Source: Saposhnikovia divaricata
Taxonomy: Eukaryota > Streptophyta > Magnoliopsida > Apiales > Apiaceae
Direction of reading: 5' to 3'
Assembly (NCBI GenBank): GCA_036435485.1
Contig: JAZHRN010000139.1
Location: 4,278,001-4,342,000, forward strand
Length of the DNA stretch: 64,000 nt
The notes beneath the pieces are model-generated. The model did not search any database. It was not told the origin of the DNA and saw nothing but the letters and a program-made list of their open reading frames with translations. A program made the position numbers and the translations under genes. How positions within the stretch are numbered: position 1 is the first letter of the stretch; the number at the start of each line of letters is the position of its first letter. This document shows, one piece after another, positions 1-10,872 of this stretch.

Positions 1-1348
1 AATATGTAAAAATATTCACAAAATGGTCCGACTCGATTTTTAACAATATCCCGTGTACTAACCCGTTTGAGAATTTTTCGAAAACCGAGTTTCGATCATA
101 TCAGCTCCGATTTCGGTCCGAACTGCGTTAAAAAAATTTCGTTGAATTCCAATAACCCATAGGAACAAAATATGTAAAAATATCCATAAAATGGTCCAAC
201 TCGATTTTTAACAATATCCCGTGTACTAACCCTTTAGAGGATTATCTGAAAACCGAGTTTCAGTCATTTCAGCCCCGATTCAGGTCCGAATGGCACCAAA
301 TAAATTTCATTGAATTCCAATAACCCATAAGAACAAAATGTGTAAAAATATCGACAAAATTGTCCGACTTGATTTTTAAAAATATCCCGTGTACTAACCC
401 CTTTGAGAAGTTTCCGAAAACCGAGTTTCGATCATATCACCTCCGATTCCGGTCCGAACGGCGTTAAATAAAATTTCGTTGAATTCCAATAACCCATAGG
501 AACAAAATATGTAAAAATATTCATAAAACGGTCCGACTCGATTTTTAACAATATCCCGTGTACTAACCCCTTTGAGGAGTTTCCGAAAACCGAGTTTCGA
601 TCATATCAGCTCCGATTCCGGTCCGAATTGCGTTAAATAAAATTTCGTTGAATTCCAATAACCCATAGGAACAAAATATGTAAAAATATTCATAAAACGG
701 TCCGACTCGATTTTTAACAATATCCCGTGTACTAACCCCTTTGAGGATTATCCGAAAACCGAGTTTCAGTCATTTCAGCCCCGATTCAGGTCCGAATGGC
801 ACCAAATAAATTTCATTGAATTCCAATAACCCATAGGAACAAAATGTGTAAAAATATCCACAAAATGGTCCGACTTGATTTTTAAAAATATCCCGTGTAT
901 TAACCCCTTTGAGAAGTTTCCGAAAACCGAGTTTCGATCATATCAGCTCCGATTCCGGTCCGAACTGCGTTAAATAAAATTTCGGTTAATTCCAATAACC
1001 CATAGGAACAAAATATGTAAAAATATCCATAAAATGGTCCGACTCGATTTTTAACTATATCCCGTGTACTAACCCCTTTGAGGATTATCCGAAAACCGAG
1101 TTTCAGTCATTTCAGCCCCGATTCAGGTCTGAATGGCACCAAATAAATTTCATTGAATTCCAATAACCCATAGGAACAAAATGTGTAAAAATATCCACAA
1201 AATGGTCTGACTTGATTTTTAACAATATCCCGTGTACTAACCCCTTTGAGAAGTTTCCCAAAACCGAGTTTCGATCATATCAGCTCGGATTCCGGTCCGA
1301 ACTGCGTTAAATAAAATTTCGTTGAATTCCAATACCCCATAGGAACAA
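1..1348 (+). repeat. 8-monomer higher-order repeat, copy in left block (1,348 bp)
   Basis: The order is 1a' / 2 / 1c / 1d / 2 with ATTCATAAAACGG / 1c-like with GTGTATTAACC and TTTCGGTTAATTCC / 2m / 1b with GGTCTGAC and CCAATACCCC. The same order starts again at 1349. The whole copy matches 30362-31709 at a constant offset of 30,361, including rare variants ATCACCTCCG with GAACGGCG (near 440 and 30800) and CAGGTCTGAATGG (near 1127 and 31488). Earlier copies probably lie to the left of the window. Confidence 0.9.
506..674 (+). repeat. Representative family-1 monomer, subtype 1d (169 bp)
   Basis: Subtype 1d carries ATTCATAAAACGGTCCG near its start, GAGGAGTTTCCG (here) or GAGAAGTTTCCG (elsewhere), and CTCCGATTCCGG near its end. 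In the 13-monomer units it appears in a modified form that ends with CTCCGATTTCGG, typical of 1a (for example 3710-3878). This suggests a fused monomer. Confidence 0.87.
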
Positions 1349-2696
1349 AATATGTAAAAATATTCACAAAATGGTCCGACTCGATTTTTAACAATATCCC
1401 GTGTACTAACCCGTTTGAGAATTTTTCGAAAACCGAGTTTCGATCATATCAGCTCCGATTTCGGTCCGAACTGCGTTAAAAAAAGTTCGTTGAATTCCAA
1501 TAACCCATAGGAACAAAATATGTAAAAATATCCATAAAATGGTCCAACTCGATTTTTAACAATATCCCGTGTACTAACCCTTTAGAGGATTATCCGAAAA
1601 CCGAGTTTCAGTCATTTCAGCCCCGATTCAGGTCCGAATGGCACCAAATAAATTTCATTGAATTCCAATAACCCATAAGAACAAAATGTGTAAAAATATC
1701 GACAAAATTGTCCGACTTGATTTTTAAAAATATCCCGTGTACTAACCCCTTTGAGAAGTTTCCGAAAACCGAGTTTGGATCATATCAGCTCCGATTCCGG
1801 TCCGAACTGCGTTAAATAAAATTTCGTTGAATTCCAATAACCCATAGGAACAAAATATGTAAAAATATTCATAAAACGGTCCGACTCGATTTTTAACAAT
1901 ATCCCGTGTACTAACCCCTTTGAGAAGTTTCCCAAAACCGAGTTTCGATCATATCAGCTCGGATTCCGGTCCGAACTGCGTTAAATAAAATTTCGTTGAA
2001 TTCCAATACCCCATAGGAACAAAATATGTAAAAATATTCACAAAATGGTCCGACTCGATTTTTAACAATATCCCGTGTACTAACCCGTTTGAGAATTTTT
2101 CGAAAACCGAGTTTCGATCATATCAGCTCCGATTTCGGTCCGAACTGCGTTAAAAAAAGTTCGTTGAATTCCAATAACCCATAGGAACAAAATATGTAAA
2201 AATATCCATAAAATGGTCCAACTCGATTTTTAACAATATCCCGTGTACTAACCCTTTAGAGGATTATCCGAAAACCGAGTTTCAGTCATTTCAGCCCCGA
2301 TTCAGGTCCGAATGGCACCAAATAAATTTCATTGAATTCCAATAACCCATAAGAACAAAATGTGTAAAAATATCGACAAAATTGTCCGACTTGATTTTTA
2401 AAAATATCCCGTGTACTAACCCCTTTGAGAAGTTTCCGAAAACCGAGTTTGGATCATATCAGCTCCGATTCCGGTCCGAACTGCGTTAAATAAAATTTCG
2501 TTGAATTCCAATAACCCATAGGAACAAAATATGTAAAAATATTCATAAAACGGTCCGACTCGATTTTTAACAATATCCCGTGTACTAACCCCCTTGAGGA
2601 GTTTCCGAAAACCGAGTTTCGATCATATCAGCTCCGATTCCGGTCCGAACTGCGTTAAATAAAATTTCGTTGAATTCCAATAACCCATAGGAACAA
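1349..2696 (+). repeat. Partial 8-monomer HOR with a 674-bp (4-monomer) tandem duplication
   Basis: The order is 1a', 2, 1c, then a hybrid 1d/1b monomer at 1854-2022, then 1a', 2, 1c, 1d again. The second 1a'-2-1c-1d set repeats the first at a spacing of 674 bp. The corresponding right-hand segment (31710-32383) has a single set, so the left block gained four monomers or the right block lost them. Rare marks such as AAAAAAAGTTCG and GAGTTTGGATC are present in both sets. Confidence 0.85.
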
Positions 2697-3033
2697 AATA
2701 TGTAAAAATATTCACAAAATGGTCCGACTCGATTTTTAACAATATCCCGTGTACTAACCCCCTTGAGAATTTTTCGAAAACCGAGTTTCGATCATATCAG
2801 CTCCGATTTCGGTCCGAACTGCGTTAAATAAAATTTCGTTGAATTCCAATAACCCATAGGAAAAAAATATGTAAAAATATCCATAAAATGGTCCGACTCG
2901 ATTTTTAACAATATCCCGTGTACTAACCCCTTTGAGGATTATCCGAAAACCGAGTTTCAGTAATTTCAGCCCCGATTCAGGTCCGAATGGCACCAAATAA
3001 ATTTCATTGAATTCCAATAACCCATAGGAACAA

Positions 3034-3202
3034 AATGTGTAAAAATATCCACAAAATGGTCCGACTTGATTTTTAACAATATCCCGTGTACTAACCCCTT
3101 TGAGAAGTTTGCGAAAACCGAGTTTCGATCATATCAGCTCGGATTCCGGTCCGAACGGCGTTAAATAAAATTTCGTTGAATTCCAATAACCCATAGGAAC
3201 AA
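3034..3202 (+). repeat. Representative family-1 monomer, subtype 1b (169 bp)
   Basis: Subtype 1b starts AATGTGTAAAAATATCCAC, has GACTTGATTTTTAAC where most monomers have GACTCG, GAGAAGTTT in the middle and CTCGGATTCCGG near the end. This copy has the TTTGCG and GAACGGCG changes that mark the third monomer of the 13-monomer unit. Other versions carry GGTCTGACTTG (for example 1181-1348) or GGTCCAACTTG with TTTTCAAAAACC (near 5735-5900), and each keeps a fixed place in its higher-order unit. Confidence 0.88.
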
Positions 3203-3371
3203 AATATGTAAAAATATTCACAAAATGGTCCGACTCGATTTTTAACAATATCCCGTGTACTAACCCCTTTGAGAATTTTTCGAAAACCGAGTTTCGATCA
3301 TATCAGCTCCGATTTCGGTCCGAACTGCGTTAAATAAAATTTCGTTGAATTCCAATAACCCATAGGAACAA
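3203..3371 (+). repeat. Representative family-1 monomer, subtype 1a (169 bp)
   Basis: Subtype 1a starts AATATGTAAAAATATTCAC, has GAGAATTTTTCGAAAACC in the middle and CTCCGATTTCGG near the end. It carries GGTCCGA twice, about 90 bp apart, and a perfect 10-bp palindrome TTTTCGAAAA at 3277-3286. It opens the 13-monomer unit and also follows subtype 1b inside it. A variant (call it 1a') with ACCCGTTTGAG and a shortened TTAAAAAAA run (for example 1-168) opens the 8-monomer unit. Confidence 0.9.
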
Positions 3372-3540
3372 AATATGTAAAAATATCCATAAAATGGTCC
3401 GACTCGATTTTTAACAATATCCCGTGTACTAACCCCTTTGAGGATTATCCGAAAACCGAGTTTCAGTCATTTCAGCCCCGATTCAGGTCCGAATGGCGCC
3501 AAATAAAATTTCATTGAATTCCAATATCCCATAGGAACAA

Positions 3541-3709
3541 AATTTGTAAAAATATCCACAAAATGTTCCGACTTTATTTTTAACAATATCCCGTGTACTA
3601 ACCCCTTTGAGAAGTTTTCGAAAACCGAGTTTCGATCATATCAGCTCCGATTCCGGTCCGAACTGCGTTAAATAAAATTTCGTTGAATTCCAATAACCCA
3701 TAGGAACAA
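3541..3709 (+). repeat. Representative family-1 monomer, subtype 1e (169 bp)
   Basis: Subtype 1e starts AATTTGTAAAAATATCCAC, followed by AAAATGTTCCGACTTTATTTTT and GAGAAGTTTTCG, and ends with CTCCGATTCCGG. It contains a perfect 12-bp palindrome, GTTTTCGAAAAC, at 3614-3625. It always follows a family-2 monomer whose tail reads CCAATATCCC rather than CCAATAACCC. A version starting AAATTG replaces AATTTG in the mixed-order regions, and a one-base-shorter form occurs near 15862, 22439, 45547 and 51623. Confidence 0.88.
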
Positions 3710-3878
3710 AATATGTAAAAATATTCATAAAACGGTCCGACTCGATTTTTAACAATATCCCGTGTACTAACCCCTTTGAGAAGTTTCCGAAAACCGAGTT
3801 TCGATCATATCAGCTCCGATTTCGGTCCGAACTGCGTTAAATAAAATTTCGTTGAATTCCAATAACCCATAGGAACAA

Positions 3879-4046
3879 AATATGTAAAAATATCCATAAA
3901 ATGGTCCGACTCGATTTTTAACAATATCCCGTGTACTAACCCCTTTGAGGATTATCCGAAAACCGAGTTTCAGTCATTTCAGCCCCGATTCAGGTCCGAA
4001 TGGCACCAAATAAATTTCATTGAATTCCAATAACCCATAGGAACAA
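3879..4046 (+). repeat. Representative family-2 monomer (168 bp)
   Basis: Family 2 has ATATCCATAAAATGGTCC, GAGGATTATCCG, then TTTCAGTCATTTCAGCCCC, GATTCAGG, GAATGGCACC, AAATAAATTTCATTG. The 5' half closely matches family 1, while the 3' half differs at many positions. The variant with GGCGCC and one extra A (2g, for example 3372-3540) is 169 bp. Family-2 units are nearly always flanked by family-1 units. Confidence 0.9.
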
Positions 4047-6071
4047 AATGTGTAAAAATATCGACAAAATTGTCCGACTTGATTTTTAAAAATATCCCGT
4101 GTACTAACCCCTTTGAGAAGTTTCCGAAAACCGAGTTTGGATCATATCAGCTCCGATTCCGGTCCGAACTGCGTTAAATAAAATTTCGTTGAATTCCAAT
4201 AACCCATAGGAACAAAATATGTAAAAATATTCATAAAACGGTCCGACTCGATTTTTAACAATATCCCGTGTACTAACCCCCTTGAGGAGTTTCCGAAAAC
4301 CGAGTTTCGATCATATCAGCTCCGATTCCGGTCCGAACTGCGTTAAATAAAATTTCGTTGAATTCCAATAACCCATAGGAACAAAATATGTAAAAATATT
4401 CACAAAATGGTCCGACTCGATTTTTAACAATATCCCGTGTACTAACCCCCTTGAGAATTTTTCGAAAACCGAGTTTCGATCATATCAGCTCCGATTTCGG
4501 TCCGAACTGCGTTAAATAAAATTTCGTTGAATTCCAATAACCCATAGGAAAAAAATATGTAAAAATATCCATAAAATGGTCCGACTCGATTTTTAACAAT
4601 ATCCCGTGTACTAACCCCTTTGAGGATTATCCGAAAACCGAGTTTCAGTAATTTCAGCCCCGATTCAGGTCCGAATGGCACCAAATAAATTTCATTGAAT
4701 TCCAATAACCCATAGGAACAAAATGTGTAAAAATATCCACAAAATGGTCCGACTTGATTTTTAACAATATCCCGTGTACTAACCCCTTTGAGAAGTTTGC
4801 GAAAACCGAGTTTCGATCATATCAGCTCGGATTCCGGTCCGAACGGCGTTAAATAAAATTTCGTTGAATTCCAATAACCCATAGGAACAAAATATGTAAA
4901 AATATTCACAAAATGGTCCGACTCGATTTTTAACAATATCCCGTGTACTAACCCCTTTGAGAATTTTTCGAAAACCGAGTTTCGATCATATCAGCTCCGA
5001 TTTCGGTCCGAACTGCGTTAAATAAAATTTCGTTGAATTCCAATAACCCATAGGAACAAAATATGTAAAAATATCCATAAAATGGTCCGACTCGATTTTT
5101 AACAATATCCCGTGTACTAACCCCTTTGAGGATTATCCGAAAACCGAGTTTCAGTCATTTCAGCCCCGATTCAGGTCCGAATGGCGCCAAATAAAATTTC
5201 ATTGAATTCCAATATCCCATAGGAACAAAATTTGTAAAAATATCCACAAAATGTTCCGACTTTATTTTTAACAATATCCCGTGTACTAACCCCTTTGAGA
5301 AGTTTTCGAAAACCGAGTTTCGATCATATCAGCTCCGATTCCGGTCCGAACTGCGTTAAATAAAATTTCGTTGAATTCCAATAACCCATAGGAACAAAAT
5401 ATGTAAAAATATTCATAAAACGGTCCGACTCGATTTTTAACAATATCCCGTGTACTAACCCCTTTGAGAAGTTTCCGAAAACCGAGTTTCGATCATATCA
5501 GCTCCGATTTCGGTCCGAACTGCGTTAAATAAAATTTCGTTGAATTCCAATAACCCATAGGAACAAAATATGTAAAAATATCCATAAAATGGTCCGACTC
5601 GATTTTTAACAATATCCCGTGTACTAACCCCTTTGAGGATTATCCGAAAACCGAGTTTCAGTCATTTCAGCCCCGATTCAGGTCCGAATGGCACCAAATA
5701 AATTTCATTGAATTCCAATAACCCATAGGAACAAAATGTGTAAAAATATCCACAAAATGGTCCAACTTGATTTTTAACAATATCCCGTGTACTAACCCCT
5801 TTGAGAAGTTTTCAAAAACCGAGTTTCGATCATATCAGCTCGGATTCTGGTCCGAACTGCGTTAAATAAAATTTCGTTGAATTCCAATAACCCATAGGAA
5901 CAAAATATGTAAAAATATCCATAAAATGGTCCGACTCGATTTTTAACAATATCCCGTGTACTAACCCCTTTGAGGATTATCCGAAAACCGAGTTTCAGTC
6001 ATTTCAGCCCTGATTCAGGTCCGAATGGCACCAAATAAATTTCATTGAATTCCAATAACCCATAAGAACAA

Positions 6072-6240
6072 AATGTGTAAAAATATCGACAAAATTGTCC
6101 GACTTGATTTTTAAAAATATCCCGTGTACTAACCCCTTTGAGAAGTTTCCGAAAACCGAGTTTCGATCATATCAGCTCCGATTCCGGTCCGAACTGCGTT
6201 AAATAAAATTTCGTTGAATTCCAATAACCCATAGGAACAA
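6072..6240 (+). repeat. Representative family-1 monomer, subtype 1c (169 bp)
   Basis: Subtype 1c is recognised by ATATCGACAAAATTGTCC, then TTTTTAAAAATATCCC instead of TTTTTAACAATATCCC, then GAGAAGTTTCCG and CTCCGATTCCGG. It is usually preceded by CCCATAAGAAC rather than CCCATAGGAAC. A second form with GACTTTATTTTTAAAAAT occurs near 16700, 23280, 46400, 52480 and 56350. A further form with GACCGACATT is confined to 57696-58200. Confidence 0.88.
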
Positions 6241-6409
6241 AATATGTAAAAATATCCATAGAATGGTCCGACTCGATTTTTAACTATATCCCGTGTACTA
6301 ACCCCTTTGAGGATTATCCGAAAACCGAGTTTCAGTCATTTCAGCCCCGATTCAGGTCCGAATGGCGCCAAATAAAATTTCATTGAATTCCAATATCCCA
6401 TAGGAACAA
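6241..6409 (+). repeat. Representative family-2 monomer, subtype 2m (169 bp)
   Basis: Subtype 2m is family 2 with TTTTTAACTATATCCC in place of TTTTTAACAATATCCC, and usually GGCGCC near the end followed by CCAATATCCC. It precedes 1e or 1f. In the 8-monomer unit a 2m with GGCACC precedes 1b (for example 1012-1180). Confidence 0.85.
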
Positions 6410-6578
6410 AATTTGTAAAAATATCCATAAAATGTTCCGACTTTATTTTTAACAATATCCCGTGTACTAACCCCTTTGAGAAGTTTCCGAAAACCGAGTT
6501 TCGATCATATCAGCTCCGATTACGTTCCGAACTCTGTTAAATAAAATTTTGTTGAATTCCAATAACCCATAGGAACAA
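6410..6578 (+). repeat. Representative family-1 monomer, subtype 1f (169 bp)
   Basis: Subtype 1f shares the AATTTGTAAAAATATCC start and GTTCCGACTTTATTTTT block of 1e but reads CATAAAATG. It has GAGAAGTTTCCG and a distinctive end, GATTACGTTCCGAACTCTG, then AAATTTTGTTGAATTCC. It closes the 13-monomer unit. A related monomer near 11975, 13999, 19565 and 26144 begins like 1f but ends like 1g (CTCCAATTCCGG, GAACTTCG), so it is a hybrid. Confidence 0.88.
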
Positions 6579-8772
6579 AATATGTAAAAATATTCACAAA
6601 ATGGTCCGACTCGATTTTTAACAATATCCCGTGTACTAACCCCTTTGAGAATTTTTCGAAAACCGAGTTTCGATCATATCAGCTCCGATTTCGGTCCGAA
6701 CTGCGTTAAATAAAATTTCGTTGAATTCCAATAACCCATAGGAAAAAAATATGTAAAAATATCCATAAAATGGTCCGACTCGATTTTTAACAATATCCCG
6801 TGTACTAACCCCTTTGAGGATTATCCGAAAACCGAGTTTCAGTAATTTCAGCCCCGATTCAGGTCCGAATGGCACCAAATAAATTTCATTGAATTCCAAT
6901 AACCCATAGGAACAAAATGTGTAAAAATATCCACAAAATGGTCCGACTTGATTTTTAACAATATCCCGTGTACTAACCCCTTTGAGAAGTTTGCGAAAAC
7001 CGAGTTTCGATCATATCAGCTCGGATTCCGGTCCGAACGGCGTTAAATAAAATTTCGTTGAATTCCAATAACCCATAGGAACAAAATATGTAAAAATATT
7101 CACAAAATGGTCCGACTCGATTTTTAACAATATCCCGTGTACTAACCCCTTTGAGAATTTTTCGAAAACCGAGTTTCGATCATATCAGCTCCGATTTCGG
7201 TCCGAACTGCGTTAAATAAAATTTCGTTGAATTCCAATAACCCATAGGAACAAAATATGTAAAAATATCCATAAAATGGTCCGACTCGATTTTTAACAAT
7301 ATCCCGTGTACTAACCCCTTTGAGGATTATCCGAAAACCGAGTTTCAGTCATTTCAGCCCCGATTCAGGTCCGAATGGCGCCAAATAAAATTTCATTGAA
7401 TTCCAATATCCCATAGGAACAAAATTTGTAAAAATATCCACAAAATGTTCCGACTTTATTTTTAACAATATCCCGTGTACTAACCCCTTTGAGAAGTTTT
7501 CGAAAACCGAGTTTCGATCATATCAGCTCCGATTCCGGTCCGAACTGCGTTAAATAAAATTTCGTTGAATTCCAATAACCCATAGGAACAAAATATGTAA
7601 AAATATTCATAAAACGGTCCGACTCGATTTTTAACAATATCCCGTGTACTAACCCCTTTGAGAAGTTTCCGAAAACCGAGTTTCGATCATATCAGCTCCG
7701 ATTTCGGTCCGAACTGCGTTAAATAAAATTTCGTTGAATTCCAATAACCCATAGGAACAAAATATGTAAAAATATCCATAAAATGGTCCGACTCGATTTT
7801 TAACAATATCCCGTGTACTAACCCCTTTGAGGATTATCCGAAAACCGAGTTTCAGTCATTTCAGCCCCGATTCAGGTCCGAATGGCACCAAATAAATTTC
7901 ATTGAATTCCAATAACCCATAGGAACAAAATGTGTAAAAATATCCACAAAATGGTCCAACTTGATTTTTAACAATATCCCGTGTACTAACCCCTTTGAGA
8001 AGTTTTCAAAAACCGAGTTTCGATCATATCAGCTCGGATTCTGGTCCGAACTGCGTTAAATAAAATTTCGTTGAATTTCAATAACCCATAGGAACAAAAT
8101 ATGTAAAAATATCCATAAAATGGTCCGACTCGATTTTTAACAATATCCCGTGTACTAACCCCTTTGAGGATTATCCGAAAACCGAGTTTCAGTCATTTCA
8201 GCCCTTATTCAGGTCCGAATGGCACCAAATAAATTTCATTGAATTCCAATAACCCATAAGAACAAAATGTGTAAAAATATCGACAAAATTATCCGACTTG
8301 ATTTTTAAAAATATCCCGTGTACTAACCCCTTTGAGAAGTTTCCGAAAACCGAGTTTCGATCATATCAGCTCCGATTCCGGTCCGAACTGCGTTAAATAA
8401 AATTTCGTTGAATTCCAATAACCCATAGGAACAAAATATGTAAAAATATCCATAAAATGGTCCGACTCGATTTTTAACTATATCCCGTGTACTAACCCCT
8501 TTGAGGATTATCCGAAAACCGAGTTTCAGTCATTTCAGCCCCGATTCAGGTCCGAATGGCGCCAAATAAAATTTCATTGAATTCCAATATCCCATAGGAA
8601 CAAAATTTGTAAAAATATCCATAAAATGTTCCGACTTTATTTTTAACAATATCCCGTGTACTAACCCCTTTGAGAAGTTTCCGAAAACCGAGTTTCGATC
8701 ATATCAGCTCCGATTACGTTCCGAACTCTGTTAAATAAAATTTTGTTGAATTCCAATAACCCATAGGAACAA
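6579..8772 (+). repeat. 13-monomer higher-order repeat, full copy (2,194 bp)
   Basis: This copy has the same subtype order as 4385-6578. It differs by GCCCTTATTCAGG instead of GCCCTGATTCAGG in the tenth monomer and by a few private bases, for example AATTTCAATAACC near 8076. Its counterpart is 36771-38964 (offset 30,192), which shares the TTATTC change. Left and right copies in matching positions are thus more alike than neighbouring copies. Confidence 0.92.
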
Positions 8773-10872
8773 AATATGTAAAAATATCCATAAAATGGTC
8801 CGACTCGATTTTTAACTATATCCCGTGTACTAACCCCTTTGAGGATTATCCGAAAACCGAGTTTCAGTCATTTTAGCCCCGATTCAGGTCCGAATGGCAC
8901 CAAATAAAATTTCATTGAATTCCAATAACCCATTGTACCAAAATATGTAAAAATATCCACAAAATTGTCCGACTTGATTTTTAACAATATCCCGTGTACT
9001 AATCCCATTGAGAAGTTTCCGAAAACCGAGTTTCGATCATATCAGCTCCAATTCCGGTCCGAACTTCGTTAAATAAAATTGCGTTGAATTCCAATAACCC
9101 ATAGGAACAAAATATGTAAAAGTATCCATAAAATGGTCCGACTCAATTTTTAACAATATCCCGTGTACTAACCCCTTTTAGGATTATCCGAAAACCGAGT
9201 TTCAGTCATTTCAGCCCCGATTCAAGTCCGACTGGCACCAAATAAATTTCATTGAATTCCAATAACCCATAGGAACAAAATGTGTAAAAATATCCACAAA
9301 ATGGTCCGACTTGATTTTTAACAATATCCCGTGTACTAAACCCTTTGAGAAGTTTTCGAAAACCGAGTTTCGATCATATCAGCTCGGATTCCGGTCCGAA
9401 CTGCGTAAAATAAAATTTCGTTGAATTCCAATAACCCATAGGAACAAAATATGTAAAAATATCCATAAAATGGTCCGACTCGATTTTTAACAATATCCCG
9501 TGTACTAACCCCTTTGAGGATTATCCGAAAACCGAGTTTCAGTTATTTCAGCCCCGATTCAGGTCCGACTGGCACCAAATAAATTTCATTGAATTCCAAT
9601 AACCCATAGGAACAAAATGTGTAAAAATATCCACAAAATGGTCCGACTTGATTTTTAACAATATCCCGTGTACTAACCCCTTTGAGAAGTTTCCGAAAAC
9701 CGAGTTTCGATCATATCAGCTCGGATTCCGGTCCGAACTGCGTTAAATAAAATTTCGTTGAATTCCAATAACCCATAGGAACAAAATATGTAAAAATATT
9801 CACAAAATGGTCCGACTCGATTTTTAACAATATCCCGTGTACTAACCCCTTTGAGAATTTTTCGAAAACCGAGTTTCGATCATATCAGCTCCGATTTCGG
9901 TCCGAACTGCGTTAAATAAAATTTCGTTGAATTCCAATAACCCATAGGAACAAAATATGTAAAAATATCCATAAAATGGTCCGACTCGATTTTTAACAAT
10001 ATCCCGTGTACTAACCCCTTAGAGAATTATCCGAAAACCGAGTTTCAGTCATTTCAGCCCCGATTCAGGTCCGAATGGCACCAAATAAATTTCATTGAAT
10101 TCCAATAACCCATAGGAACAAAATGTGTAAAAATATCGACAAAATTGTCCGACTTGATTTTTAAAAATATCCCGTGTACTAACCCCTTTGAGAAGTTTCC
10201 GAAAACCGAGTTTCGATCATATCAGCTCCGATTCCGGTCCGAACTGCGTTAAATAAAATTTCGTTGAATTCCATTAACCCATAGGAACAAAATATGTAAA
10301 AATATCCATAAAATGGTCCGACTCGATTTTTAACTATATCCCGTGTACTAACCCCTTTGAGGATTATCCGAAAACCGAGTTTCAGTCATTTCAGCCCCGA
10401 TTCAGGTCCGAATGTCGCCAAATAAAATTTCATTGAATTCCAATATCCCATAGGAACAAAAATTGTAAAAATATCCACAAAATGTTCCGACTTTATTTTT
10501 AACAATATCCCGTGTACTAACCCCTTTGAGAAGTTTTCGAAAACCGAGTTTCGATCATATCAGCTCCGATTCCGGTCCGAACTGCGTTAAATAAAATTTC
10601 GTTGAATTCCAATAACCCATAGGAACAAAATATGTAAAAATATTCATAAAACGGTCCGACTCGATTTTTAACAATATCCCGTGTACTAACCCCTTTGAGA
10701 AGTTTCCGAAAACCGAGTTTCGATCATATCAGCTCCGATTCCGGTCCGAACTGCGTTAAATAAAATTTCGTTGAATTCCAATAACCCATAGGAAAAAAAT
10801 ATGTAAAAATATCCATAAAATGGTCCGACTCGATTTTTAACAATATCCCGTGTACTAACCCCTTTGAGGATT
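8773..10872 (+). repeat. Mixed-order monomers right of the 13-mer array
   Basis: The order is 2m with CATTTTAGCCCC and CCCATTGTACC, 1g, 2 with AAAAGTATCC and CCCTTTTAGG, 1b, 2 with GACTGGCACC, 1b, 1a, 2 with CCTTAGAGAATTATCC, 1c, 2m with GAATGTCGCC, 1e starting AAATTG, 1d and the start of 2. No repeated higher-order unit is visible inside it. The stretch matches 38965-41064 at an offset of 30,192. It holds no gene or other feature. Confidence 0.85.
8942..9110 (+). repeat. Family-1 monomer, subtype 1g (169 bp)
   Basis: This rare subtype has ATATCCACAAAATTGTCC, ACTAATCCCATTGAG, CTCCAATTCCGG, GAACTTCG and AAATTGCGTTG. It follows a family-2 monomer that ends with the unusual CCCATTGTACC. Its exact counterpart lies 30,192 bases downstream (39134-39302). 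A third copy near 61410 keeps CTCCGATTCCGG and follows CCCATTGGACC. Confidence 0.85.

Larger units (their letters stand above)
2697..4384 (+). repeat. Shortened 13-monomer HOR copy (10 monomers, 1,688 bp)
   Basis: The order is 1a, 2, 1b, 1a, 2g, 1e, 1d/1a fusion, 2, then 1c and 1d instead of the remaining 1b-2-1c-2m-1f. Its last two monomers match the 1c and 1d at 2360-2696, including GAGTTTGGATC and CCCCCTTGAGGAG. The segment about 2360-4047 is therefore tandemly duplicated as about 4048-5735 at a spacing of 1,688 bp. This duplication is absent from the right-hand block. Confidence 0.87.
4385..6578 (+). repeat. 13-monomer higher-order repeat, full copy (2,194 bp)
   Basis: The order is 1a, 2 (preceded by AGGAAAAAAATATG and carrying TTTCAGTAATTTC), 1b (TTTGCG), 1a, 2g, 1e, 1d/1a fusion, 2, 1b (GGTCCAACTTG), 2 (GCCCTGATTCAGG), 1c, 2m, 1f. 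It matches 32384-34577 at an offset of 27,999 and the next copy at 6579 at 2,194. Confidence 0.92.

Noticed and set aside
3300..3371. CENP-B box at TTTCGTTGAATTCCAAT
   Set aside because: The first part (TTCG and the following A) fits, but the required CGGG is CCAA here. The match is too partial to call a protein-binding site.
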